From positions 1 to 26,116 of the forward strand of contig JAXGTO010000029.1 in the NCBI GenBank assembly GCA_040774885.1: a stretch of DNA of 26,116 nt. Direction: 5' to 3'. Each line of letters opens with the position of its first letter. The first letter of the stretch is position 1. Positions 1-7,475 of this stretch are shown one piece after another. The DNA comes from JAXGTO01 sp040774885 (lineage in GTDB: Bacteria; Actinomycetota; Coriobacteriia; Coriobacteriales; Eggerthellaceae). Under the pieces are notes generated by a model. The model made no database searches, was not told where the DNA came from, and worked only from the letters and a program-made list of their open reading frames with translations. The translations under genes were made by a program, and so were the position numbers.

Positions 1-394
1 CGTCTTCGAACACGGTGAAATAGAGCTTTTCGGGCGGGAGCTTGAGCACGTCGACGGAGAACTCGTAGGCCCACGCGCACATCTCTTCTTTGAAGTACTC
101 GCCGAAGCTGAAATTGCCCAGCATCTCGAAAAACGACAGATGGCGCCCCGTGGTGCCGATGATGTCGATGTCGTTGGTGCGCACGCATTTCTGCGCGGTG
201 GTGGCGCCGATGAAGGGCGCTTCCAAATGCTTCTGCTGCAAGAAGTAGGGCTTGAACTGGACCATGCCCGCGCTGGTGAGCAGCAGGCTGGGATCGTCGG
301 GGATCAACGAGCTGGAAGGGAGGCGCTTGCAGCCCTTCGACTCGAAGAAGCTCAAGTACTTTTCTCTGATTTCGGCGGTGCTCATGTACTGCAT
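1..394 (-). CDS. alaS: Alanyl-tRNA synthetase, N-terminal part (runs off window)
   Basis: This is the first 131 codons of alanyl-tRNA synthetase, which charges tRNA-Ala with alanine in the cytoplasm. The frame is open to the window edge, so the gene is cut by the window and not broken. Visible class II synthetase signatures are the opening MQYMSTAEIREKYLSFF, GMVQFKPYFL, KCVRTNDIDIIGTTGRHLSF and FEMLGNFSFGEYFKEE, all typical of the AlaS catalytic core. The start at 394 follows GATGGGAA; a second ATG at 385 has no ribosome binding site. It is the last gene of a probable minus-strand group with the AI-2E transporter (45 bp gap) and the DUF948 protein. The missing part would carry the editing and C-Ala domains. 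Confidence 0.95.
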   Translation of the reverse strand, partial: MQYMSTAEIREKYLSFFESKGCKRLPSSSLIPDDPSLLLTSAGMVQFKPYFLQQKHLEAPFIGATTAQKCVRTNDIDIIGTTGRHLSFFEMLGNFSFGEYFKEEMCAWAYEFSVDVLKLPPEKLYFTVFED

Positions 395-439
395 AGATGT
401 TCCCATCGATTCTGGCTGGCCGTTTCGCCAGCGCTGGTT

Positions 440-1732
440 CTAATGTTTGCGTCCGGTGATGCGTTTGAGCGACCCGGTGGTGTCGGATGAAACCGGTATG
501 GGCGCCGTGGCATCGGCAGTGGGGTCGAATTCGTCGTTTTCGTCGGCAGGGGCACCCTTGAAGAAAACGCCGTCATCGCTGACGATGCGGCGGCCCGTCC
601 GCTGCTCGAAGTAGTAGACGAACAAGGCCTTGCTCACGGCGACGGCCGGGATGGAGGCCAGCATGCCGACCAGCGACCCCATGAATCCGCTCATGTTGAA
701 GCCGATGGCACTGCCCATCATCAAGGCGATGATGACCAGGGCCGGATGGATATCCACCGAATCACCCATGAGTTTGGGCGAGATGAACGTGTAAACCACC
801 TGCTGCACCACCACGGTGAGGATCACGGCCAACAGCGCCACCCAAGGGCTCACGAACAGCCCGATAACGGCGGCGACGGCACCGCCGAGCCAAGGACCGA
901 CGACGGGGATGATGTTGAGCAGGCCGGTGATGACGCCCAGGGCTGCGGCGTTGGGAATGCCGATGACGGCGAAGATGATTCCACACGCCACGCCGATGAT
1001 GAGGCATTGGACCAAGGTGGCCCGAATATAGCCGCCCATCACGCGGGTGAAGGTGACATGGAGCATGTTGAGCGTTTCGGCATTGCGCGAACCGCCCAGG
1101 CGCTTCGCTTCACGGCCGATGGCCGGTAACTGCATGAGGATCCAAAACGCCACCACGAACGCAAAGCCCATGACCATGGCGGAATTACCCACGGCAGAAC
1201 CGATGTCGACAACGCTCTGGGCGCTGTTGCGCGCCGTGTCGGCCGCGAATGACGAAAGCGAGTTGATGGCGTCGTCGATCCACGAACGCACCGTGTCGTT
1301 TTGGAGCACGTCGCCGTAGCGGCCATAGAGGTTGGAAGCCAGATTCGAAATCTGCTGAAGGTAATAAGGGATGCTGTCGAGCAGGTTCTGGAACTGGTCG
1401 TTGACCCCGAACACAGGGGAAATGGACAGCCACACGATGAGGAACAGCGCCAGGAAGAACACGACATAGGCGATGGTGGTGCCCCAAACGCGGGAAATGC
1501 CCTTGGATTCCATCCAATTGACCGGGCTGCGCAGACAGAACACGATGATGGTGGTCCAGATGAGGATGCCCACCGGGACGGCCAACACGTTGAGCACAAC
1601 GCCCAGCCCGAACATCAAGATGCAGGCGCCGATGATCGACCATATGATGAGCGCGCGATGCTTCCATTTGAGGTTTTTAACCTCGAGATTGGCCGTGGTG
1701 CTTTCTATATGGGTGTGCGCGGGCGATTCCAT
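440..1732 (-). CDS. AI-2E family (DUF20/PerM-like) transporter
   Basis: This is a 430-residue multi-pass membrane protein of the AI-2E transporter family (Pfam PF01594). It has two N-terminal membrane segments (about residues 27-68), a third near 85-107, then an extracytoplasmic helical stretch (about 108-185). The conserved C-terminal block of hydrophobic segments contains GIPNAAALGVITGLLNIIP and the family-typical VVQQVVYTFISPKLMG region. A charged cytoplasmic tail of about 60 residues (acidic, Thr/Ser-rich) follows. Members have been linked to AI-2 or ion export, but the substrate of this one cannot be told from sequence. It starts 14 bp after the DUF948 gene and ends 45 bp before alaS. 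No strong ribosome binding site is visible in front of the ATG at 1732, so coupling to the upstream gene is possible. Confidence 0.9.
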   Translation of the reverse strand: MESPAHTHIESTTANLEVKNLKWKHRALIIWSIIGACILMFGLGVVLNVLAVPVGILIWTTIIVFCLRSPVNWMESKGISRVWGTTIAYVVFFLALFLIVWLSISPVFGVNDQFQNLLDSIPYYLQQISNLASNLYGRYGDVLQNDTVRSWIDDAINSLSSFAADTARNSAQSVVDIGSAVGNSAMVMGFAFVVAFWILMQLPAIGREAKRLGGSRNAETLNMLHVTFTRVMGGYIRATLVQCLIIGVACGIIFAVIGIPNAAALGVITGLLNIIPVVGPWLGGAVAAVIGLFVSPWVALLAVILTVVVQQVVYTFISPKLMGDSVDIHPALVIIALMMGSAIGFNMSGFMGSLVGMLASIPAVAVSKALFVYYFEQRTGRRIVSDDGVFFKGAPADENDEFDPTADATAPIPVSSDTTGSLKRITGRKH

Positions 1733-1746
1733 AGATGTGACTGCGC

Positions 1747-2340
1747 CTATTCTTTCGAGGCGTCGCCGGCGTACGTGTAGTATTTCGAGTCCGCAGACTC
1801 TTCGACCTTCGCGGCCTCATGTGCGGGAGCCGCAGGCTCTTTGGAGGCCGGGGCTTCTTCGGAATCCGTGCGCGCTTCGGCGTCGGCCTGCTCTTTTTGG
1901 GCGGCCAGCTTGGCCGATTCTTCGCTGGTCTTATGACCGGAAAACGCTCCGCGCACCTTGTCGGCCGCGGCTTTGGCGATATCGGCGGGGGCATTGGTGA
2001 TGGAATCGATTGCGTTGGTGGCTTTGGCCGCCGTGTCGGTGACATCGTTGACATCTTCCAAGATTCCGTCGATGCGCATCAATTCCAGATTGGCGGCATC
2101 CACGGTCAAAGACACGCGCTCCACCAGCGGATCGAGCTTGGCGATGGTGGGCTTGAGGTCGTTGCTCATGGTCTCGACGTTTTCCAACGTCGGTTTGAGC
2201 TGGGCTTGGACATCGTCGACCACCGTGTTGACCTTCTTGACCGTCTGCACCAGACGCACAAGGAAAACGATGAGCGCGATGCCCACCAAAATGAAAACCA
2301 AAGGCAAGATGACCTGGGTGATGATCTGAACGAAATCCAT
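1747..2340 (-). CDS. DUF948 membrane-anchored coiled-coil protein
   Basis: This is a 197-residue protein with one N-terminal membrane helix (about residues 8-30, very hydrophobic). A DUF948-type heptad-rich region follows (about 32-115, LVQTVKKVNTVVDDVQAQLK onward). The tail is rich in Ala, Glu and Lys and of low complexity. The family resembles methyl-accepting-protein-like coiled coils and has no settled function; in many Gram-positives it sits near alaS or rarA, as here. The start at 2340 has a good ribosome binding site (AAAGGAA, 7 nt away). An extended -10 (TGGTATAGT) lies about 45 bp upstream, so this is probably the first gene of the DUF948, AI-2E transporter, alaS unit. It ends with TAG. 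Confidence 0.85.
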   Translation of the reverse strand: MDFVQIITQVILPLVFILVGIALIVFLVRLVQTVKKVNTVVDDVQAQLKPTLENVETMSNDLKPTIAKLDPLVERVSLTVDAANLELMRIDGILEDVNDVTDTAAKATNAIDSITNAPADIAKAAADKVRGAFSGHKTSEESAKLAAQKEQADAEARTDSEEAPASKEPAAPAHEAAKVEESADSKYYTYAGDASKE

Positions 2341-2383
2341 CGGGAATTCCTTTCGGGCGCAACACGTGGATAAACAAACGAAA

Positions 2384-2392
2384 ACTATACCA
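2384..2392 (-). promoter_or_regulatory. Extended -10 promoter for the DUF948-alaS group
   Basis: On the minus strand the sequence TGG-TATAGT gives a five-of-six -10 hexamer (2384-2389) with a TGn extension. Transcription would start near 2377 and leave a leader of about 37 nt before the ATG at 2340. The -35 position is poor, as expected for an extended -10. This is a motif reading only. Confidence 0.4.
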
Positions 2393-2400
2393 CGAAGCCC

Positions 2401-3708
2401 TTATTTTCTATCGCGCGCTGCAGCATCTTCACGATAGGCTTCCCATCCGCGTTCCGTGGGATGGAAGAAGCATCCGCGCTCCAAGCCATCGGGAAGATAA
2501 CGCTGGTCGACCCACCCGGCGGGATAGTTGTGCGGATAGCGGTATTCGCCGTAATCATCGGCACCGGGACGATGGCGGTCGCGCAGGTAATCGGGCACAT
2601 CGCGCTTGGGGCCGTTGCGCACTTCGGAAAGCGCGGCATCGATGCCCGCTTCGGCCGCGTTGCTTTTGGGTGCAAGCGCCAGATAGATGGCCGCCTGCGC
2701 CAGGTTGATGCGGCATTCGGGGTATCCGATGACCTCGGCGCTTTTGAAGGCGGCCTCGGCTATGAGCAGCGCCTGCGGATCGGCGTTGCCGATGTCTTCC
2801 GAAGCGCAGATGAACATGCGGCGCGCGATGAACTTGGGGTCTTCCCCGCCGTCGATCATGCGGGCCAGCCAGTACAGCGCGGCATCGGGGTCCGATCCGC
2901 GCATGCTCTTGATGAAAGCGCTGATGATGTCGTAGTGCATGTCTTTGTTCTTGTCGTATGACAAGCTTCGATGGGGGTTGGCCTTGCGCACCAGTTCTTC
3001 GGTGATGGTGCTCGGCGCTTCGGGCGTGCCGGCGGGCTGCATGGCGGCGGCGAGCTCCAGCGTGGTAAGGGCGCTGCGCCCATCGCCGCCGGAAAGCAAG
3101 ACGATGGCATCGCGCGCGGCATCGTCCAGCGCATAGGTGCCGCCGAAGCCGCGCGGATCTTCCAGCGCGCGCTGGAGCATGACGGCGATATCGGCATCGG
3201 CCAACGATTCGAGCTGCACCACGCGGCTGCGCGATATCAAGGCGGAATTCACTTCGAAATACGGGTTCTCGGTAGTGGCGCCCACCAGCACAACAATGCG
3301 ATCTTCCACGGCATGCAGCAAGGCATCTTGCTGGCTGCGGTTGAAGCGGTGGATCTCGTCGACGAACAAGATGGTGCGCAGGTTTTGCAACGTCAGGCGC
3401 TTTTCGGCGGCGGAAATCTCGCGGCGCAAATCGGCCACGGTGCCGCCGACGGCGCTCACCTCGACGAACGTCGCCTTTGTGTGTTCGGCCACGATATGGG
3501 CGATGGAGGTCTTTCCGGTGCCGGCCGGGCCGTACAAGATGACGCTGGTGAGATCGTCGTGATCGATGGCGTTGCGCAGCCAGCTATCGGGACCCACGGC
3601 ATCGAGCTGGCCCACCAGATCATCGAGGCTGCGCGGGCGCATGCGCACCGCCAAGGGGGCCACGTCGGCGCGGGCTTTATCTTCTATTTCGGTGAAGAGG
3701 GTGTCCAT
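2401..3708 (-). CDS. rarA: RarA/MgsA replication-associated AAA+ ATPase
   Basis: This is a 435-residue replication-associated recombination protein A, a cytoplasmic AAA+ ATPase related to clamp-loader subunits that acts at stalled replication forks. Visible motifs are PLAVRMRPRSLDDLVGQ near the N-terminus, Walker A GPAGTGKT (60-67), Walker B ILFVDEIHRF (113-122), sensor 1 GATTENP (143-149) and the SRSR arginine-finger region (159-162). The MgsA-type C-terminal tetramerisation domain follows (RGSDPDAALYWLARMIDGGE, then ASEDIGNADPQAL). The length is normal. I chose the ATG at 3708 because an upstream in-frame ATG (3726) would add an atypical MWYSLR. A TGG-TACAGT element ends exactly 6 nt before the ATG at 3708, which would give a leaderless mRNA. 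It stands alone, divergent from the 6S-like RNA gene. Confidence 0.95.
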   Translation of the reverse strand: MDTLFTEIEDKARADVAPLAVRMRPRSLDDLVGQLDAVGPDSWLRNAIDHDDLTSVILYGPAGTGKTSIAHIVAEHTKATFVEVSAVGGTVADLRREISAAEKRLTLQNLRTILFVDEIHRFNRSQQDALLHAVEDRIVVLVGATTENPYFEVNSALISRSRVVQLESLADADIAVMLQRALEDPRGFGGTYALDDAARDAIVLLSGGDGRSALTTLELAAAMQPAGTPEAPSTITEELVRKANPHRSLSYDKNKDMHYDIISAFIKSMRGSDPDAALYWLARMIDGGEDPKFIARRMFICASEDIGNADPQALLIAEAAFKSAEVIGYPECRINLAQAAIYLALAPKSNAAEAGIDAALSEVRNGPKRDVPDYLRDRHRPGADDYGEYRYPHNYPAGWVDQRYLPDGLERGCFFHPTERGWEAYREDAAARDRK

Positions 3709-3714
3709 GCGCAA

Positions 3715-3723
3715 ACTGTACCA
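3715..3723 (-). promoter_or_regulatory. Extended -10 placing the rarA start point on its ATG
   Basis: The minus strand reads TGG-TACAGT-N6-ATG. With standard spacing (-12 to -7), the +1 falls on the A of the rarA start codon at 3708. No Shine-Dalgarno sequence is present. Leaderless mRNAs are common in actinobacteria; that this one is leaderless is an inference. Confidence 0.4.
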
Positions 3724-3772
3724 CATCGATGCGCCCGCACGGCTTACCCGAGGGTTTCAGGCAAGTCAAGAC

Positions 3773-3800
3773 TTTACTTTGCAACCTCGCTTCATATACT
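3773..3800 (+). promoter_or_regulatory. Promoter of the 6S-like RNA
   Basis: TTTACT (3773-3778), a 16-bp spacer and TATACT (3795-3800) form a good housekeeping promoter on the plus strand. The predicted start at 3807-3808 coincides with the first base of the long closing stem of the RNA described at 3808-3975. That independent agreement supports both calls. Confidence 0.65.
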
Positions 3801-3807
3801 CAAAGTA

Positions 3808-3979
3808 GGTTCTGCCTTCGAGCTCCAAATAACGCGATGGACCGATGCATTCTTTTTGGGAGCCTCAGATCGCCGCGGGAATGGGGATTCGCGTCTGTCG
3901 ACGCGAAAGCCAGGAACAAGGCTGCGGGCACCCACCTTTTGAGGTGGGTTCATCCTGGGAGCCGGGGGTGGGGCCGTCT
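3808..3979 (+). ncRNA. ssrS: Structured RNA, probable 6S RNA
   Basis: No protein gene fits here, but the plus strand folds into one long rod. Bases 3808-3826 pair with 3958-3975 over 18 base pairs (six of them G-U) with one bulged A at 3821. Inside lie an apical hairpin (TTCGCGTC 3888-3895 with GACGCGAA 3900-3907, loop TGTC) and a perfect 8-bp hairpin on the 3' side (ACCCACCT 3930-3937 with AGGTGGGT 3942-3949). Size (about 170 nt), closing stem, internal open region and a small hairpin on the 3' strand match the architecture of 6S RNA, which binds the sigma-70 holoenzyme and mimics an open promoter. From memory, 6S genes often lie beside rarA, as this one does. A promoter precedes it and a strong terminator follows. 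The fold is direct observation; the 6S identity is inferred. Confidence 0.6.
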
Positions 3980-4008
3980 ACGGCGCAGCGCAAGCTGCGC
4001 CGTTTTTC
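3980..4008 (+). terminator. Rho-independent terminator of the 6S-like RNA
   Basis: A 10-bp GC-rich stem (ACGGCGCAGC 3980-3989 with GCTGCGCCGT 3994-4003, loop GCAA) is followed by a run of five T (4003-4007). The T run exists only on the plus strand, so it ends plus-strand transcripts and not phoR read-through. Confidence 0.85.
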
Positions 4009-4033
4009 ATGCGCTGCGGGCGACCGCCGTCGC

Positions 4034-4207
4034 TGCACCTTTTCCGAAGTAGCAAACGGTTTTCCGTGCGCTGCGGGCGACCGGCCATACGCGACCTGGG
4101 CTTTCCCGCGGGCTCCGGCCGTCCGGGCCGCGCATTCCATCCCCTAACCGGATTTCCGTGCAGCCAGCCGCCGGCGCTGCACCTTTTTCGAAGTAGCAAA
4201 CGGTTTT
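4034..4207. repeat. Composite dispersed repeat, copy I
   Basis: Two near-identical 30-bp cores, each beginning TGCACCTTTT and ending GTAGCAAACGGTTTT, lie at 4034-4063 and 4178-4207, exactly 144 bp apart. A box CTAACCGGATTTCCGTGCAG lies at 4144-4163. The same three parts in the same order and spacing occur at 17502-17676. A 17-bp direct repeat (TGCGCTGCGGGCGACCG at 4010 and 4067) borders the first core. The element lies 26 bp past the phoR stop, between phoR and the 6S terminator. No coding capacity is apparent. Confidence 0.8.
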
Positions 4208-4233
4208 CAGGGGACAACACTGCCTATCAGTAC

Positions 4234-5655
4234 TCAGTCCGCCGGGCGATGGCGCGCAAGCATGGCGCGACGGGCCTCCACTGTGGGGAAGAACAGCACG
4301 AATTGCGTGCCCTCCCCTTCTTTCGAATGGACTTCGATGGTGCCGCCCTGGTATTGCACGGCATGCTTGACGATGGCGAGCCCCAGCCCGGTGCCGCCGC
4401 GCTCCTTCGAGCGCGACTTGTCCACCCGGTAGAATCGCTCGAACACCTTGTCCAACGAAGCAGCGGGAATCCCCTGGCCGTTATCGCTCACGGAGATACG
4501 CGCGCGTCCTTCTTCATCGGTGCCCACTTCCACGTGCACTTCTCCACCCGGGTGGTTGTAGCGGATGCCGTTTTCTACCAGGTTGTGCATCATCTGCTCG
4601 CACAGCAGCTCGCCGCCGAGGACCGTGGCGCCGGCGCCGCCCACCTCCACCGTCACCTGGGCGGAATCGGCATAGGATTCCAGTCGGCGGCAAGCGGTGC
4701 GCGTCACGGCCAACACGTCGACCTCCGCATCGTCGCGGGTGGCATCGCTTTCTTCTTCCAAACGCGAAATGGTGAGCACGTCATCGATGAGGGCGCGCAT
4801 GTTCTGGGCTTCGTCGTAGATGAGCCCCGCGAACTTGAGGCGGTCTTCCTTCTTCACCAGATTGTCCTTGAGCAGCTCGGCGTACCCGGAGATCACGGTG
4901 AGCGGCGTTTTCATCTCATGGCTGACGTTGGCGGAAAATTCACGGCGCATATCATCGGCCAGGGCCAGTTCGCGATTCTGCTCGATGAGCATCTTTTGCT
5001 GGTCGTCGATGCGCACCAACAGCGGATCCATTTCTTGGTAGATCTCGTTTTTGAGCGGATGCTTGAAATCGAGGGCATCGATGGGCTGCATGATGCGGCG
5101 CGTCAGAGCGCGGCTGGCGAACAGCGCAGCCACCACCACGGCCGCCACCAAGAAGATGAGCGGGAACGCCACTGAAATGAGGAACGAAGCCAGGGAATGG
5201 CGCGTTTCGGCCAACCGCAGCGTAGAGCCGTCGGACAGGCGGACGGCGGCATAGAGCGTGTCGGTCTTGAGGGTATCGGAATAGCGGCTCAGCGCGGCCT
5301 GGCCGTCGGATTCGGCAGCCTGGAATTCGGGGCGATCGGCGTGATTGGGCAGGTCGGTTCCGTAGATGCTGTCAAACGAAACGGCTCCGTCTTGCGCTAT
5401 GAGCGTGACGCGCGTGCTGGTTCGCAGCTGGGCATCGAGGGTGTCGACGGCCTGCTGGGAGTCAAGGGAATCGAGGGCTTGGGCCATGCCGGAAGCATCG
5501 GCGGCAAGGTTCGACTCGGCATCGCGTTCGTAGGAGTTGTACAGCAAAACGGCGGCGAAAATGCCGAACACCGCCACTGCCACCAGGGCAAAAACCAACA
5601 TCGAGCGAAACACGGTACCCGAAAGGCTCTTCACCTGATCATGGGTGGGTGCCAT
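4234..5655 (-). CDS. phoR: PhoR-type sensor histidine kinase
   Basis: This is a 473-residue membrane sensor kinase, the partner of PhoB. Two membrane segments (about 17-39 and 157-179) enclose an extracytoplasmic domain of about 115 residues. A short HAMP-like linker, the dimerisation/phosphoacceptor helix FSANVSHEMKTPLT (His246) and the HATPase domain follow. The latter has an N box NLVENGIRYN (358-367), G1 DNGQGIP (391-397) and G2 GGTGLGLAIVK (420-430). All catalytic residues are present. The cytoplasmic PAS domain common in PhoR is absent. The start at 5655 has AAGGAAAC 6 nt upstream, and only 9 bp separate it from the phoB stop. Its place behind pstSCAB and phoB indicates phosphate-starvation sensing. 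The signal that reaches it is unclear because no phoU is in the cluster. Confidence 0.9.
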   Translation of the reverse strand: MAPTHDQVKSLSGTVFRSMLVFALVAVAVFGIFAAVLLYNSYERDAESNLAADASGMAQALDSLDSQQAVDTLDAQLRTSTRVTLIAQDGAVSFDSIYGTDLPNHADRPEFQAAESDGQAALSRYSDTLKTDTLYAAVRLSDGSTLRLAETRHSLASFLISVAFPLIFLVAAVVVAALFASRALTRRIMQPIDALDFKHPLKNEIYQEMDPLLVRIDDQQKMLIEQNRELALADDMRREFSANVSHEMKTPLTVISGYAELLKDNLVKKEDRLKFAGLIYDEAQNMRALIDDVLTISRLEEESDATRDDAEVDVLAVTRTACRRLESYADSAQVTVEVGGAGATVLGGELLCEQMMHNLVENGIRYNHPGGEVHVEVGTDEEGRARISVSDNGQGIPAASLDKVFERFYRVDKSRSKERGGTGLGLAIVKHAVQYQGGTIEVHSKEGEGTQFVLFFPTVEARRAMLARHRPAD

Positions 5656-5664
5656 GGTGTTTCC

Positions 5665-6366
5665 TTACTCTTCGGGCCGGCGCGCGGCGTATCCCAGGCC
5701 GCGAACCGTATGGATGATGCCGTCGGCGCCCGGTGCGGCGGCGGCCAGTTTCTGGCGCAGGGTCTGCACGTGGACATCGACGGTGCGGGTTCCGCCGGCA
5801 AAGGTCATCGACCACACCTGGTCGAGCAGCTGGTCACGGGTGAGCACATGTCCGCAATTGCGCAGAAGCGCATGCAGCAATTCGAATTCCTTGAGCGTCA
5901 AGTCGATTCGCTGCCCGTCTGCCGTGACGACGTGGGAAGCGGCGCACAAGCGCACCGGGCCGCAGACGAGCTCATCTTCTTCTTGCAGGTTCGACGAAGT
6001 CATATTCGAGCGGCGCAGCAAAGCGTTGACGCGGCTGACCAGCTCCATCATGCCGAAGGGTTTGGCCAGGTAATCGTCGGCTCCGGCATCGAGGCCGGTA
6101 ACCGTGTCGTATTCGGTGCCCTTTGCGGTGATCATCATCACCGGCAGCGCGGCCGTTGCAGAATCGGCGCGAAGTTGGGCCAGAATCTGCAGGCCGTCGG
6201 TTTCGGGAAGCATGATATCGAGCAGCGCCGCATCGGGAACCTGCTGCGCCACGGCAGCGAAGAACGATCGCGCATCGGCAAAGCCCTGGGCCTCGATGCC
6301 CGCTTGGCGAAGAGCATAAAGCGCAAGATCGCGGATGTTCGTGTCGTCTTCAACGTAGTAAATCAT
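5665..6366 (-). CDS. phoB: PhoB/PhoP-type response regulator
   Basis: This is a 233-residue OmpR/PhoB-family regulator. The receiver domain (about 1-115) has the acidic pair E6/D7-D8, phosphoacceptor Asp50 in LLDIMLPETDG, Thr80 and Lys102 (YLAKPFG). The winged-helix DNA-binding domain (about 134-230) contains LTLKEFELLHALLRNCGHVL and a recognition-helix region with RTVDVHVQTLRQKL. It is expected to be phosphorylated by the adjacent kinase and to bind 11-bp-spaced direct repeats such as those found upstream of pstS (10233-10271). The ribosome binding site AGGAAG sits close to the ATG. A 225-bp spacer with three 28-bp tandem repeats separates it from pstB. Confidence 0.92.
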   Translation of the reverse strand: MIYYVEDDTNIRDLALYALRQAGIEAQGFADARSFFAAVAQQVPDAALLDIMLPETDGLQILAQLRADSATAALPVMMITAKGTEYDTVTGLDAGADDYLAKPFGMMELVSRVNALLRRSNMTSSNLQEEDELVCGPVRLCAASHVVTADGQRIDLTLKEFELLHALLRNCGHVLTRDQLLDQVWSMTFAGGTRTVDVHVQTLRQKLAAAAPGADGIIHTVRGLGYAARRPEE

Positions 6367-6505
6367 GGTCTTCCTAACCTGGTCGGAATGCCTTGGCGGC
6401 GGTAAAGGCCTTCAGAACCTTGCGCTACCTCTGTCATTGCACAGGAGGCAACTCCTTCGTCAGCGCAAGAACCTTCAAGCCTTTCCCATTCACCACGACA
6501 TCCCG

Positions 6506-6585
6506 TCTCCGTTGTTGCAGCGTTGCTGCGGCCTCTCCGTTGTTGCGGCGTTGCTGCGGCATCTCCGTTGTTGCGGCGTTGCTGC
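6506..6585. repeat. Three tandem copies of a 28-bp unit between pstB and phoB
   Basis: Units begin at 6506, 6534 and 6562, each starting TCTCCGTTGTTGC and continuing with a GCGTTGCTGC segment. Unit 1 differs from the others by an A for G, and the last unit is cut to 24 bp. The array ends 5 bp before the pstB stop codon, so it lies in the transcribed spacer between pstB and phoB if they share an mRNA. Confidence 0.85.
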
Positions 6586-6590
6586 CTATT

Positions 6591-7475
6591 CTAGCCAAAG
6601 CGGCCGGATACGTAGTCGGCGGTGCGGGAGTCCTTGGATTCGGTGAACAGCTCTTCGGTAGGACCCGCCTCTACCAGCTCTCCCAGCAGGAAGAACGCGG
6701 TCTTTTGGGACACGCGCAGGGCCTGCAGCATATTGTGCGTCACCATGACGATGGTGTAGCGGTCGCGCAGCTCGGCCACCAGTTCCTCGATCTTGGCGGT
6801 CGATATGGGATCGAGCGCACTGGTGGCTTCGTCCATCAGCAGCACCTCGGGATGAACCGCCAGCGCGCGCGCGATGCACAGGCGCTGCTGCTGTCCGCCG
6901 GAAAGGCCCAGGGCGTTTTTCTTCAGCCGGTCTTTGAGCTCGTCCCATACAGCGGCATCGCGCAAGCTCTGTTCCACGATGACGTCCAGGTCGGCGCGCC
7001 GCTTGATGCCGTGGGTGCGCGGACCGTAGGCGATGTTGTCGTACACGCTCATGGGGAACGGATTGGGCTGCTGAAACACCATTCCCACGCGGCGGCGCAG
7101 CGTGTTAACGTCCACGCCTTTGTAAGCGTCGGTGCCGTCCAGCAGCACTTCGCCTTCAACGCGGCAACCCTCCACCAGGTCGTTCATGCGGTTGAGCGTT
7201 TTGAGGAAAGTGGACTTGCCGCATCCCGACGGCCCGATGAGCGCCGTCACCTGATGCTTGGGAATATCCAAGCTGACGTCTTTGAGCGCATGGAAGTCCT
7301 TGTAGTGCAGGTCGAGATGGCGCGTGCTCATGTGGTTTTCCGTGTTCAGGGCCTCGAACACGTGCCCGCTTTTAGCCACGTAGGCAGCATCGGCCCCGGC
7401 GTTCCCATTGGCGGCGCCGGCTCTACCTGCTTCATCGACGGCATGCGCCGGCTTTTCCAAAACGGCTTCAGTCAT
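6591..7475 (-). CDS. pstB: Phosphate ABC transporter ATP-binding protein PstB
   Basis: This is the ATPase subunit of the high-affinity phosphate importer PstSCAB. Walker A GPSGCGKST (81-89), Q-loop FQQPNPFP (134-141), signature LSGGQQQR (191-198), Walker B VLLMDEATSALDP (211-223) and the H-loop His247 are all intact. The C-terminal region LVEAGPTEELFTESKDSRTADYVSGRFG-like ending is diagnostic of PstB. The ATG at 7475 overlaps the pstA stop by 8 bp and has AAAGGA upstream. It adds an Ala/Gly-rich leader of about 48 residues before the usual PstB start, and an internal Met49 (7331) is an alternative. No phoU follows. Confidence 0.95.
   Translation of the reverse strand: MTEAVLEKPAHAVDEAGRAGAANGNAGADAAYVAKSGHVFEALNTENHMSTRHLDLHYKDFHALKDVSLDIPKHQVTALIGPSGCGKSTFLKTLNRMNDLVEGCRVEGEVLLDGTDAYKGVDVNTLRRRVGMVFQQPNPFPMSVYDNIAYGPRTHGIKRRADLDVIVEQSLRDAAVWDELKDRLKKNALGLSGGQQQRLCIARALAVHPEVLLMDEATSALDPISTAKIEELVAELRDRYTIVMVTHNMLQALRVSQKTAFFLLGELVEAGPTEELFTESKDSRTADYVSGRFG

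Noticed and set aside
6363..6437. 24-codon frame whose TGA overlaps the phoB ATG (ATGA), possible leader peptide
   Set aside because: The nearest GGAG is 16 nt from its ATG and part of a small GGAG-TTGC-CTCC hairpin. phoB has its own AGGAAG site, so nothing beyond position supports translation.
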